Shown: in pieces, positions 48,599 to 57,933 of the stretch
Layout of the letters: each line of letters opens with the position of its first letter
Position numbering within the stretch: position 1 is the first letter of the stretch
Assembly (NCBI GenBank): GCA_003458705.1
Contig: QRVH01000006.1
Location: 20,624-84,623, forward strand
Origin: Eubacterium sp. AF22-9
GTDB lineage: Bacteria > Bacillota > Clostridia > Lachnospirales > Lachnospiraceae
Direction: 5' to 3'
DNA length: 64,000 bases
Position numbers and translations under genes: made by a program
The notes under the pieces: generated by a model
Told to the model about the DNA's origin: nothing
What the model saw: the letters and a program-made list of their open reading frames with translations, nothing else
The model's database searches: none

Positions 48599-49476
48599 AT
48601 GAAGATGATTATTGTTACAGGTATGTCAGGAGCAGGAAAATCAACAGCACTTAATGTGCTGGAGGACGAGGGATATTATTGCGTTGATAATATGCCAATA
48701 TCTTTGATTCCAAAGTTTGCGGAGCTTGCCAATGCAGGAGAGGACGGATATAGCAACATTGCAATTGGAGTTGATATACGAAGTGGTCATGCACTTGTGG
48801 AGCTGGATTCTGTTCTTGATGATATGCTTGATAAGCATTATAACTATACAATACTGTTTCTTGAATCAAGTGATGAGGTACTTGTAAAGCGCTATAAAGA
48901 GACACGAAGAACACATCCGCTTGCTAAGGACGATCATGACAGGATAGATAATGTTATAAAACTGGAAAGAGAGGAACTGAAGTTCTTAAAGAAAAGAGCG
49001 GATGTTATCATTGACACAAGCCAGATGCTTACAAGGGAACTTAAGGCAGAGCTTGAGGGCATATTCTTTGACGATAAGAATTTCAAGAATCTGTTTGTTA
49101 CAGTTCTTTCTTTTGGTTTCAAATATGGAATACCTGCAGACGCGGATCTTGTGTTTGATGTGAGATTTCTGCCTAATCCATATTATATTGAAGAACTTAA
49201 ACACCTTACCGGTAATGATAAGCTGTACAGGATTATGTGAAGAAAGCTCCGGAGACAACAGAATTTCTGGAAAAGATAGATGATTTATTGAAGTTCCTTC
49301 TGCCTAATTATGTTAAGGAAGGAAAGAACAGTCTTGTTATTGCAATTGGATGCACAGGTGGAAAGCACCGTTCAGTTACACTTGCCAATGAGATTTATAA
49401 CATTATAAGTAAGACTGAATATGGCTGTAAGGTTGAACACAGAGATATTGAGAAAGATTCTAAGAGAAAAGGTTAA
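48599..49476 (+). CDS. rapZ: RNase adapter RapZ, frame interrupted near 49221
   Basis: A P-loop nucleotide-binding protein (YvcJ/RapZ). Walker A is GMSGAGKST at the N-terminus; DVRFLPNPYYIEELKHLTGND lies before the break. The frame stops at 49240. One base lost in AAGCTGTACAG (49220-49225) would restore KPVQDYVKKAPETTEFLEKI and the conserved GCTGGKHRSVTLAN motif, giving about 292 residues. In E. coli it directs RNase E to GlmZ; in Firmicutes it acts in competence and cell-wall metabolism. It sits next to whiA, its conserved neighbour. Confidence 0.92.
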
Positions 49477-49478
49477 GT

Positions 49479-50432
49479 ATGTCATTTTCATCAGAGGTAA
49501 AAGAAGAGTTAGTTAAGAAAACAGATTCCGCGAGGCATTGCCAGATTGCGGAATTTGCTGCGTTTATGGGAATGTCTGGCAATGTAAGCGAGACAGATAA
49601 CGGTGAGCTGTGTCTGGAGTTCGTTACGGAAAATGAATTGTCAGTCGAGAAATTCAGTGATCTGTTAATGAAAATATTTAGCATTAAGACAGATGCTGAT
49701 ACGAATGAAGTGATTAAGAATGGCAAGGAAACTGTTGTAAGGATTACAGGACAGAGTGATGTTGCCAGAATATTACAGACATTAAAATGGTGTGACGAGC
49801 AGTTCACACAGATTGAGCCTGTGTTCGTTGACCCAAGGATTGTAGCAATGGACTGCTGCAAGAAAGCATTTATACGAGGCGCTTTTATGGAACGTGGTTC
49901 TATAAGCGATCCGAACAAGTTCTATCACTATGAGATTGTATGCAAATATGAAGAGGACGCGGACGTTCTTATGGACATGCTTCGTTTCTTTGGTCTTGAT
50001 GCAAAGGTTATTGTAAGAAAAAACAGTTTTGTTGTATACATGAAAGAGGGGAATAATATAACGGATACCCTTAATCTTATGGGAGCTGTTGTTTCACAGA
50101 TGAATCTGTATAATGTCATGATTCTTAAAGGAATCAGCAATGATGTCAACAGGAAGGTAAACTGTGAAACGGCCAATCTAAACAAAACAATTGAAGCGGC
50201 AGTCAAGCAGATTAAGGATATTGAGCTTATAAGGGATACTGTCGGGCTTGACAGTTTAAGTGACAGTCTGATGCAGGTTGCTCTTTTAAGACTCGAGAAT
50301 CCTGACATGAGTCTTCAGGGACTTGGCGAACTGTTAGACCCACCGGTTGGCAAATCCGGTGTGAATCACAGGTTAAGAAAGATTGGCGAGAAGGCAGATG
50401 AATTAAGGCAGAGCATGGGAATTTCTGTCTGA
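49479..50432 (+). CDS. whiA: DNA-binding protein WhiA
   Basis: 317 residues with the N-terminal LAGLIDADG-like fold (SSEVKEELVKK, KKAFIRGAFMERGSISDPNKFYH) and a C-terminal helix-turn-helix (LSLQGLGELLDPPVGKSGVNHRLRKI, as two motifs LQGLGELLDPPVG and SGVNHRLRKI). WhiA affects chromosome segregation and division in Firmicutes. It follows rapZ by two bases. The yvcK-type gene often found between them is absent here. Confidence 0.95.
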   Translation: MSFSSEVKEELVKKTDSARHCQIAEFAAFMGMSGNVSETDNGELCLEFVTENELSVEKFSDLLMKIFSIKTDADTNEVIKNGKETVVRITGQSDVARILQTLKWCDEQFTQIEPVFVDPRIVAMDCCKKAFIRGAFMERGSISDPNKFYHYEIVCKYEEDADVLMDMLRFFGLDAKVIVRKNSFVVYMKEGNNITDTLNLMGAVVSQMNLYNVMILKGISNDVNRKVNCETANLNKTIEAAVKQIKDIELIRDTVGLDSLSDSLMQVALLRLENPDMSLQGLGELLDPPVGKSGVNHRLRKIGEKADELRQSMGISV

Positions 50433-50547
50433 TTAAATATTTTTAATAAAATTTTACATTTTCTTTTCAAATAGGGATTGACAAGAAGTGTATAATTGAA
50501 AATATGAGATAAAAGAGCAGTCATATACTGCAGAAAGGTTGATTAAG

Positions 50548-51663
50548 ATGACTAAAGTAGATATAATTTCAGGCTTTTTGGGAGCAGGTAAAACAACGCT
50601 TATAAGCAAGCTTTTAAAGGAAGCTTTAAAGGGAGAGCAGGTAGTTCTTATTGAGAACGAGTTCGGTGAAATCGGTATTGACGGTGGATTCCTTAAAGAT
50701 TCAGGCGTTGAGATAAGAGAGATGAACTCAGGCTGTATCTGCTGTTCACTCGTTGGTGATTTCGGAACTTCTCTTAAGGAAGTTGTGGACAAATATCACC
50801 CAGACAGAATTATTATTGAACCTTCAGGTGTAGGCAAGCTTTCAGATGTTATCAAGGCTGTTAAAGACCTTCACATTGAGAATGAAATCGTTCTTAACAG
50901 TGCATCAACAGTTGCAGATGCATCTAAGGTTAAGGTATATATGAAGAACTTCGGCGAATTCTTTAATAACCAGATTGAGCATGCAGGAACTGTTATCTTA
51001 AGCAGAACACAGAATGTTTCTGAAGAGAAGTTAAAGACAGCTATTGAACTTATAAAGAGTGTTAATCCTAATGCACATATCATCACAACTCCTTGGGATG
51101 ATATTGATGGAACTAAGATTCTTGGAGCAATGGAGAATGTTACTAACCTTGAGTTAGACATGCTTGCAGAGGCAGCACAGAAGGCTTATGAAGAGCATGA
51201 GAAGGAGCATCACCACCATCATCATGAAGATGGAGAATGCTGCTGCTGTGGCGAACATCATGACGATGATGATGACGAGCATGAGCATCATCATGACCAC
51301 GACCACGAGCATGAACATCATCACGACCATGACCACGAGCATGAACATCATCATGACCATGAGCATGATCATCACCATCATCATGCAGATGATGTATTCA
51401 CAAGCTGGGGTACCGAGACTCCTAAGAAGTATGATAAGGCAGAGCTTGATAGCATATTAAAGAAGCTTTCTGAGAGTGAAGATTATGGTAAGGTTCTCCG
51501 TTCTAAGGGTATGCTTCCTTGCACAGATGGAACATGGATGTATTTTGACCTTGTACCAGAAGAATATGAGATTCGTGAGGGAAGTGCTGATTTCACAGGC
51601 AGAATCTGCGTAATCGGTTCCGAACTTAAGGAAGATGCTCTTAAGGAACTTTTTGAAGTTTAA
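50548..51663 (+). CDS. COG0523 (CobW/ZNG1-like) GTPase with His-rich metal-binding tail
   Basis: ATG 50548 follows AGAAAGG. 371 residues: P-loop GFLGAGKTT at 9-17, the GCICC metal-binding motif near 65, Walker B-like RIIIEPSGVG and a CobW C-terminal domain at the end. Between them lies a spectacular metal-binding stretch (about residues 215-280) of tandem His/Asp/Glu blocks and CCCCG. Proteins of this class insert zinc or other metals into client proteins. The tandem DNA repeats in this stretch suggest length variation between strains. The metal cannot be told from sequence; zinc is most likely. Confidence 0.87.
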   Translation: MTKVDIISGFLGAGKTTLISKLLKEALKGEQVVLIENEFGEIGIDGGFLKDSGVEIREMNSGCICCSLVGDFGTSLKEVVDKYHPDRIIIEPSGVGKLSDVIKAVKDLHIENEIVLNSASTVADASKVKVYMKNFGEFFNNQIEHAGTVILSRTQNVSEEKLKTAIELIKSVNPNAHIITTPWDDIDGTKILGAMENVTNLELDMLAEAAQKAYEEHEKEHHHHHHEDGECCCCGEHHDDDDDEHEHHHDHDHEHEHHHDHDHEHEHHHDHEHDHHHHHADDVFTSWGTETPKKYDKAELDSILKKLSESEDYGKVLRSKGMLPCTDGTWMYFDLVPEEYEIREGSADFTGRICVIGSELKEDALKELFEV

Positions 51664-51744
51664 TCAGTGTTTAATAGAAGAACACATTTATACAACGCAT
51701 TTATAATGAAATGATAGCGCAAATGCGCGGAAATGAGGATAAAT

Positions 51745-52692
51745 ATGGCAAATGAGGAATATCAGATTCCGATTTTCTTGATTAACGGTCAGCTAGACAG
51801 CGGTAAAACAAGATTTATCTCCGATACTATAGCAATGGGACAGTTTGCGGATGCTAAGAACAAGCTTCTTATTGTGTGTGAAGAAGGCGAAGAGGAGTAC
51901 AGTGAGAAGCTTCTTAAAGACAACGGAATTGATATGGTTGTTGTTGAGAAAGAAGATTTTAATATCAAGACTCTTAATGAACTGGATAAAAAGTATGATC
52001 CATGGCTTGTTATTGTTGAGTACAATGGAATGTGGGATCCGGCACTTTTACTTGGAAGTGAAAAGCCAAGAGGATGGCAGGTATACCAGTCTATAACTTT
52101 AGTTGACGCCAATTCATTTGGATTACAGTGGGCTAACATGAAGTCCATTATTGCAGAGTCTGTTAAATATGCGGACATGGTTATTTTTAACAGATGCAAG
52201 TCAGGTATGGATCTTGGCAGCTACAGAAGAAGCATGAGAGCATTAAATCCTGCACTTCAGATTATCTTCGAGGATGAGAAGGGTGACCAGGTTGCTATAT
52301 CTGAACAGCTTCCATACGATATCAATGCTGATGTTATTCAGGTTGATGACGAAGATTATGGTATCTGGTATATGGATGTGTCTGAAAGACCGGAAGTATA
52401 CGCAGGTAAGAAGGTAAGATTCAAGGGACAGGTTCTTAAGAACAAGTACTTTAAGGATAAGAATTTCGTTCCTGGAAGAAAGGTTATGACATGCTGTGCA
52501 GAAGATACACAGTTTATTGGTTATATCAGCTTCTACAACAACATAGCTTCGCTTGAAAACAGAGAATGGATATGGGTTACGGCTACTATTAAGTATGAAT
52601 TCCAGATGGCATATAAGAAGAAAGGTCCTGTTCTTTACGTTGAAAGCGTAGAAAAGACAGGTGCACCTAAGGAAGAGATGGTGTTCTTCTGA
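51745..52692 (+). CDS. GTPase-like protein with C-terminal DUF1980/TIGR03943-type domain
   Basis: ATG 51745 follows GAGG. 315 residues. N-terminal P-loop-like GQLDSGKT and VVEYNGMW fit a diverged COG0523 GTPase; no CxCC metal motif is seen. The C-terminal part (KKVRFKGQVLKNKYFKDKNF, VPGRKVMTCCAEDTQFIGYI) resembles the DUF1980/TIGR03943 domain that pairs with DUF318 permeases. It follows the His-rich GTPase and probably acts with it in metal homeostasis. Confidence 0.7.
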   Translation: MANEEYQIPIFLINGQLDSGKTRFISDTIAMGQFADAKNKLLIVCEEGEEEYSEKLLKDNGIDMVVVEKEDFNIKTLNELDKKYDPWLVIVEYNGMWDPALLLGSEKPRGWQVYQSITLVDANSFGLQWANMKSIIAESVKYADMVIFNRCKSGMDLGSYRRSMRALNPALQIIFEDEKGDQVAISEQLPYDINADVIQVDDEDYGIWYMDVSERPEVYAGKKVRFKGQVLKNKYFKDKNFVPGRKVMTCCAEDTQFIGYISFYNNIASLENREWIWVTATIKYEFQMAYKKKGPVLYVESVEKTGAPKEEMVFF

Positions 52693-52693
52693 T

Positions 52694-53647
52694 ATGATAC
52701 AGGATATATGGCCAAAACATCTGGACAATCAGTATAAGAATCTTAAGCCAGGCAATGAGGACACTGTGTTTTATTTTCAGGGTTCCTCGTTGCTTGCAAG
52801 ACCATCAGGACATTTTAACTCACAGAATCCTGAAGAAAATGTATTAATATATCCACAGTATGATGAGTTCGTTCAGGGGATAAAGTCCTCTTATGGAGAC
52901 AAAGCTGTGGATAACTTTGAATTCATATATCTGTTGTCAATTGATGAGGAACATTTTTTTCTCGCAAGAAAGACAGGAAGCCTCGAAAGAGGCACATTCT
53001 TGGGAGAGATGGCTGATTCAGCTGTACACAAGGATATGTATTCTTTCGTCAGAGGATATGAATTCATAGGAGTCGATTCTTTCCGTAAGGCACAGCCAAG
53101 AGAGCATGCTTATGCGGCTATTACTGCATTTCATCTGTATGGCTGGTACAGGGATAATCATTTCTGCGGAAGATGCGGAAAACCACTCAAGCATGATGAC
53201 AAGCAGAGAATGTTACGCTGTGACTGCTGTAAGAATATGGTATTTCCTAAGATATGTCCGGCTGTTATTGTTGCAGTTACAGATAAGGACAGAATTCTTC
53301 TTACTAAATATGCGGGAAGAACTTATAGGAATTATGCGCTTATTGCCGGATTCACTGAGATTGGTGAAACAACAGAGGAAACTGTAAGCAGAGAAGTTAT
53401 GGAAGAAGTAGGTGTGAAGGTTAAAAATATCACCTATTATAAGAGCCAGCCTTGGGGACTCAGCGGTTCTCAGCTTCTTGGTTATTTCTGTGAGCTTGAC
53501 GGTGACGACACAATAACTCTTGAAGAAGATGAGTTATCGGTCGGCACATGGGTCAAGGCAGATGATATAGATGTAATTGATGACCATATCAGTCTCACAA
53601 GGGAAATGATTGAGAAATTCCGCAGTGAGCATGTGAGTCACAATTAA
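52694..53647 (+). CDS. nudC: NADH pyrophosphatase (NudC-like Nudix hydrolase)
   Basis: ATG 52694 starts one base after the previous stop. 317 residues: N-terminal domain, four-cysteine zinc ribbon (CGRCGKPLKHDDKQ, CDCC) and the Nudix box GFTEIGETTEETVSREVMEEVGV with the NudC-specific SQPW motif (YKSQPWGLSGSQLLG). It hydrolyses NAD(H) or NAD-capped RNA to monophosphates. Confidence 0.9.
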   Translation: MIQDIWPKHLDNQYKNLKPGNEDTVFYFQGSSLLARPSGHFNSQNPEENVLIYPQYDEFVQGIKSSYGDKAVDNFEFIYLLSIDEEHFFLARKTGSLERGTFLGEMADSAVHKDMYSFVRGYEFIGVDSFRKAQPREHAYAAITAFHLYGWYRDNHFCGRCGKPLKHDDKQRMLRCDCCKNMVFPKICPAVIVAVTDKDRILLTKYAGRTYRNYALIAGFTEIGETTEETVSREVMEEVGVKVKNITYYKSQPWGLSGSQLLGYFCELDGDDTITLEEDELSVGTWVKADDIDVIDDHISLTREMIEKFRSEHVSHN

Positions 53648-54651
53648 TTGTAATCTTTAAAACTAATATTAAGATCTATGGTATTACCACTGACACCGTC
53701 TAACTTAGCTGATTCAGTGTATTGCCATATAGAGAATTCATATGGGAAGTAAGGTGTGTCTGAATAGTAGGCAAACCACTTCTCATATTTTTCTAAGCGG
53801 GTAAGGTCAAGTCTTCCAACGAATCCCTTGAGATTGGAATATATCATTGGCTTATAGCCTGCTTTTTCTATCTTGTCGCAGAATGCGATTATGATATCTG
53901 TAAGTTCTTCAGTAGTCAGATTCTCCTGTCTGTATGAATTGCCCGAAATCTCCTCAAAGTCAATAACTACAGGATATGTAATCTTGTAAGGCTTGATAAT
54001 ATCAAGAACATAATCAGCCTCTTCTATAGCTTCCTGTTTCGTAATTGCAGATGAGAAGAAGTATGCGCCAATCTTAATATTATTCTTTATTGCGTCTTTT
54101 GCAAATGTATCAAATGAAGAATCAGTGTTCAGGATTCCATTGCCATAGCTTCTGAAACCACATCTTAACATGGCAAATTCAACGCCTTGTTCTTTTAATT
54201 TCTTAAAGTCAATATTCCCCTGAAACTTCGAGGCATCAACACCCATATGTGTTGTAACTTTACCGTCTTCATTGTATGTAATAATTCCTTTATCATCCTG
54301 CTTGAAATTCTCATCCTTATAATTATTCTTCGCAAGTTCAGGAAGTATCTGCGCAAATACATACTGATTCTTATTGTTCACATAGACTATATTATCAGGG
54401 AAATAGCTCTTAAGTATAGAAAGAGAACCTTCACCGTTAGTGAATCTTAACTTCATATCAGAAAGAAGATCCTCTTTCTCTTCTGACTTTAGTTTCTCAA
54501 TCTCGTCATTGCTAAGCTTATCGGTATTAGTTGCAACGGTTGATTTACGGTACTTAATAATGACACCGGTGGTCAGAAGACCGAACATTACAGTTGTCAT
54601 AAAGAATATTAAAGTTGTTATCACAAAAGGATTGGTTTTCTTCGATTTCAT
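53644..54651 (-). CDS. GH25 lysozyme-like peptidoglycan hydrolase
   Basis: 335 residues with an N-terminal membrane anchor (about 8-31) and an extracellular catalytic domain. Family 25 features: GVDASKFQGNIDFKKLKEQG, MLRCGFRSYG, YFFSSAITKQEAIEEADYVL and PVVIDFEE with the catalytic D and E. It cleaves the MurNAc-GlcNAc bond. A typical muramidase anchored at the surface. Its stop overlaps the end of the convergent Nudix gene by four bases. Confidence 0.9.
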   Translation of the reverse strand: MKSKKTNPFVITTLIFFMTTVMFGLLTTGVIIKYRKSTVATNTDKLSNDEIEKLKSEEKEDLLSDMKLRFTNGEGSLSILKSYFPDNIVYVNNKNQYVFAQILPELAKNNYKDENFKQDDKGIITYNEDGKVTTHMGVDASKFQGNIDFKKLKEQGVEFAMLRCGFRSYGNGILNTDSSFDTFAKDAIKNNIKIGAYFFSSAITKQEAIEEADYVLDIIKPYKITYPVVIDFEEISGNSYRQENLTTEELTDIIIAFCDKIEKAGYKPMIYSNLKGFVGRLDLTRLEKYEKWFAYYSDTPYFPYEFSIWQYTESAKLDGVSGNTIDLNISFKDYN

Positions 54652-54711
54652 AGTGCATCACCTCTATAATAATTAATTATGAGTTATTCATAAAAAGTAT
54701 TTCTTGTATAA

Positions 54712-54740
54712 ATGGTATATTAGCTTTTGCGAAATGTCAA
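54712..54740 (-). promoter_or_regulatory. Promoter of the GH25 gene
   Basis: On the minus strand TTGACA (54740-54735) and TACCAT (54717-54712) are 17 bases apart. The -10 is weak. Confidence 0.4.
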
Positions 54741-54783
54741 TTAGAATTCATATGATTTTTTAAATAAAAATATAGAAAAGGTA

Positions 54784-54812
54784 TTGACAATTTATTGAAT
54801 AGAATATATAGT
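54784..54812 (+). promoter_or_regulatory. Plus-strand promoter reading antisense to DUF2508 towards the Tad locus
   Basis: TTGACA (54784-54789), a 17-base spacer and TATAGT (54807-54812). Transcription would cross the whole minus-strand DUF2508 gene before reaching the pilus locus at 55179. Confidence 0.45.
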
Positions 54813-54841
54813 ATCTGTACAACACAACAATTCTTATAGAA

Positions 54842-55072
54842 TCAGAATCCAGACGTGGATAACTGAGATTCTTTTGCCTTTGCAAGAAGGTAGTTATACC
54901 GTTTCTGTTCCGAGTTAAGCTGGTAGATGTAACAGTCAATCAGGTCAGGATCAGTAACATTATCAAGATTAGAATAGGCAGTGTACATAGCCTTTTTAGT
55001 CATCATAAGTTCCTGTAACAGATATTTTTCATCATATGTAGCAGGACTCTTTTTTTTACCAAACATTTTCAA
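54842..55072 (-). CDS. YaaL/DUF2508 family protein
   Basis: A 76-residue cytoplasmic helical protein with the family pattern EKYLLQELMMTKKAMYTAYSNLDNVTDPDLIDCYIYQLN (motifs LLQELMMTKKAMYTAYSNLD and VTDPDLIDCYIYQLNSEQ). Members usually lie beside recR or spore genes; here it is alone. Function unknown, weakly linked to sporulation. Confidence 0.75.
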   Translation of the reverse strand: MKMFGKKKSPATYDEKYLLQELMMTKKAMYTAYSNLDNVTDPDLIDCYIYQLNSEQKRYNYLLAKAKESQLSTSGF

Positions 55073-55178
55073 TAGAATTACTCCTTAATATCAAGATTAG
55101 GGGCATTGTATGCCTTGTATTAAAAGTATAGGCAGTAAATGGTAATTCTATACATATTTTTTGGAGGGAGGTGGATAA

Positions 55179-55651
55179 GTGACAGATATTATATCAGCAG
55201 TTATTGCGCTGGTATTAATTATATGGGCAGTAACAGAGGATGTAAAAGGTTTCAGAATACCTAATTATCTGATTGTGACAGGAATGATAACAGGGGTGAT
55301 TATGCTTTGTATCAGATATGTTACCAGACAGCATATTGAAGATTATCTGCTTGGTACCTGGCGGGATTATCAGGGATGTTGATTCTTTATGCTGTAAGAG
55401 CAGTAGGCGCAGGTGATGTAAAACTTTTTGCAGTACTTGGATTATTGCTGGGAAAAGTAATAATTACCCGGTTGATTGCAGTATCGCTCATATCAGGGGC
55501 AGTTATCGGAATTGTTGAGTTGTGTATAAGAAAGACCAGATTGGTAGAACTGGGAGGATATAAGGTGAAAGTTCATGGATTTCATTATGCAATAGCTACA
55601 CTGGCTGCATATGTTGTTGTGTTGGGATATGGAATTGTTGTGAGTATATAA
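55179..55651 (+). CDS. Prepilin peptidase (A24), frame interrupted near 55357
   Basis: GTG 55179 follows GGAGGGAGGTGG. It cleaves the leader of Flp pilin and pseudopilins. The first frame has VTEDVKGFRIPNYLIV with the first catalytic Asp. After LLGT the frame breaks; restoring one C in GGTACCTGG (55353-55361) gives LAGLSGMLILYAVRAVGAGDVKLF, with the second catalytic Asp in GAGD. The repaired protein is about 157 residues with four or so membrane helices, like TadV/CpaA. Confidence 0.82.
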
Positions 55652-55672
55652 AATAATTAGGGGGGTGACAAT

Positions 55673-56713
55673 ATGGGGAAAAATAATATCTGTGTAATAT
55701 ATGATTCTGATGAAAATTATGCCAAAAGATTAATGTCGATTATAAATGATGATAATGAAATTCCTTATAATGCACAGGTATTTACAAAGGAAAAAGAACT
55801 TGACAGCTATCTTCACGAAAAAAAGGCGGATGTGCTTATGATAAGTGAGGAAGCATACGCATATGATGCGGGAAGAACTGGAAGTAAAACTGTTGTGCTT
55901 TGCGAAGAAGATGATGATGCGCAAGAGATTAATTCCAGAGAAAAAGAAGAACTGATAGGAGTCTGCAAATATCAGCCGTCATATCAGCTTTTACATACAG
56001 TTATGAGATATGACAGGAAAGATAAAATTAAGAGAAGCGGAATGCTTAAGGCTATTGGTGTATATGGCTTTAATAATACAAAACGTATTCTGCTGTCACT
56101 GGCATTGGCACGGGTATTGTCAGAAAGCGGAAATACTTTATTTATAAGTTTTGAAGTGTTTTCGTGTCTTGGAAATATTTTAAAAAGTGAAAGTACAGAG
56201 AATTTGTCGGACGCATTATATGCATTCAGGCAGAACCATAATCAGTTTCACAAAAATATAGTCAATGCAATAAATCATTGTGACAGGCTTGATTATATAC
56301 CAGAGGCAGATTGTGCAGAAGATATTGCGGATATAAAGCCAGAAGAAATATGTACATTTGTACAGGGGATAGGAAGAGAAATGGGATATTCGTATATTGT
56401 CATTGACATAGGGGATTGTATAAGAATGCCATGGGATGTTTTGGGCTGTTGTGATAAATGTTACATGACTCTTGGTGATGATTATATAGAAAATTGCAGA
56501 ATTAAAAATCTTGATGATTATATAGAAAATTGCAGAATTAAAAATCTTGAAAAATATATGATTGAGCAAGGGATGGATAATATTGTGCAGAGTATCAATA
56601 AAGTACAGGTAAAATTGAATGTTGATATTACCATGGATGACTTGTGGGGAAAGCTGCCATTTAATGATTTTTATGAAGAATTAAAAAGTACTCTTAATCC
56701 GGGTGAAGAATAA
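55673..56713 (+). CDS. TadZ/CpaE-like pilus assembly protein
   Basis: 346 residues. N-terminal receiver-like fold (ICVIYDSDENYAKRLMSIIND), then a ParA/MinD-like domain (GVYGFNNTKRILLSLALARVLSE) in which the P-loop is degenerate, so ATP hydrolysis is doubtful. TadZ-type proteins localise the pilus machine at the cell pole. A perfect tandem 36-bp duplication near the C-terminus repeats the 12 residues DDYIENCRIKNL. It precedes cpaF with a one-base overlap. Confidence 0.65.
   Translation: MGKNNICVIYDSDENYAKRLMSIINDDNEIPYNAQVFTKEKELDSYLHEKKADVLMISEEAYAYDAGRTGSKTVVLCEEDDDAQEINSREKEELIGVCKYQPSYQLLHTVMRYDRKDKIKRSGMLKAIGVYGFNNTKRILLSLALARVLSESGNTLFISFEVFSCLGNILKSESTENLSDALYAFRQNHNQFHKNIVNAINHCDRLDYIPEADCAEDIADIKPEEICTFVQGIGREMGYSYIVIDIGDCIRMPWDVLGCCDKCYMTLGDDYIENCRIKNLDDYIENCRIKNLEKYMIEQGMDNIVQSINKVQVKLNVDITMDDLWGKLPFNDFYEELKSTLNPGEE
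56477..56548. repeat. Perfect 36-bp tandem duplication within tadZ
   Basis: The same 36 bases occur at 56477-56512 and 56513-56548, coding two identical copies of DDYIENCRIKNL in frame. Confidence 0.85.
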
Positions 56714-57933
56714 TGGAAGAATTATATAAGCAGATACGTCACAATGTTTATCAGAATCTGGATATAGCACGCAATATTACAGATGATGAGTTGTATTCTG
56801 TGATTGATAGCTGTATTTATGATGCGAGCCGACAGAAAATTATTTCAATCAGACAAAAAGAAGAATTGAGAAACAGAATATATAATTCTATAAAAAAACT
56901 GGATATATTGCAGGAGTTATTGGAAAACCCTGATATTACGGAAATAATGGTTAATGGTAAGGATAATATTTTTTATGAGAAATCAGGTTATATAGAGAAA
57001 TGGAATAAACATTTTGACAGTGAGCAGAAGCTTGCAGATATTGCACAGAGAATAGCAGCAATGTCCAACAGAATGGTCAATGAAGCATGTCCTATTGTAG
57101 ATACAAGACTGGAGGATGGATCCAGAGTTAATATCGTATTACCTCCGGTTGCGATGGATGGCCCCGTAATAACTATAAGAAAATTTTATGATAAACCGTT
57201 AACGATAGACCGGTTGATTGAACTTGGATCAATAACAGAAGGGGCGGCACATTTTTTGGAAAAACTTGTTAAAAGCAGATATAACATATTTATTTCTGGG
57301 GGAACGGGAAGTGGAAAAACAACATTTTTAAATGTGTTGTCAGATTATATACCTGATGATGAACGTGTAATAACAATTGAGGATTCAGCGGAATTGCAGT
57401 TACATAATATTAAAAATCTGGTAAGGCTGGAAGCAAGGATGGCAAATTCAGAGGGAAATAATGCAGTAGCAATCAGAGATTTAATAAAATCAAGTCTTCG
57501 AATGAGACCTGACAGAATTGTAGTTGGAGAGGTAAGAGGTGCAGAGGCATTGGATATGCTTCAGGCAATGAACACGGGACATGACGGCAGTCTGTCTACA
57601 GGACATAGTAACAGCCCCAAAGATATGCTTACAAGACTTGAAACCATGGTGCTTATGGGAATGAATATGCCCATAGATGCAATAAGGACACAGATAGCTT
57701 CAGCAATAGATATTATAGTTCATCTTGCAAGGCAGAGGGATAAGAGCAGAAAGGTGGTGCAGATTGCAGAAGTCGGAGATTATAAAAACGGTGAGATTGA
57801 ACTTACTCCATTATTCAGATTTGTTGAGAAAGGCGAAGGCAAAGATGGAAGGATACTTGGGGAACTTGTCAGGCAGAATGCAGATATTAAAAGGACGGAG
57901 AAACTTAAGTCAGCAGGAATTACTCTCTGGTAA
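56713..57933 (+). CDS. cpaF: CpaF/TadA-type pilus assembly ATPase
   Basis: The secretion ATPase of the Flp pilus. 406 residues; Walker A GTGSGKT at 197-203, Walker B and Asp box around SSLRMRPDRIVVGEVRGAEALDML, and the His box TGHDGSLSTGHSN. It powers both pilin export and polymerisation. TadB starts within its 3' end. Confidence 0.93.
   Translation: MEELYKQIRHNVYQNLDIARNITDDELYSVIDSCIYDASRQKIISIRQKEELRNRIYNSIKKLDILQELLENPDITEIMVNGKDNIFYEKSGYIEKWNKHFDSEQKLADIAQRIAAMSNRMVNEACPIVDTRLEDGSRVNIVLPPVAMDGPVITIRKFYDKPLTIDRLIELGSITEGAAHFLEKLVKSRYNIFISGGTGSGKTTFLNVLSDYIPDDERVITIEDSAELQLHNIKNLVRLEARMANSEGNNAVAIRDLIKSSLRMRPDRIVVGEVRGAEALDMLQAMNTGHDGSLSTGHSNSPKDMLTRLETMVLMGMNMPIDAIRTQIASAIDIIVHLARQRDKSRKVVQIAEVGDYKNGEIELTPLFRFVEKGEGKDGRILGELVRQNADIKRTEKLKSAGITLW

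Noticed and set aside
50478..50496. Promoter TTGACA...TATAAT upstream of the His-rich GTPase
   Set aside because: The two hexamers are only seven bases apart and cannot act together; the true -35 is unclear.
51154..51384. Methionine/valine-rich antisense ORF
   Set aside because: It is the complement of the His-rich stretch of the COG0523 gene.
51200..51390. CRISPR-like short repeats
   Set aside because: The repeats are codons for His/Asp/Glu with no spacers of constant length; no CRISPR array was found anywhere.
57725..57877. Long upstream extension of the TadB-like gene
   Set aside because: The frame overlaps coding sequence of cpaF and lacks membrane features; a start at 57878 fits the family better.
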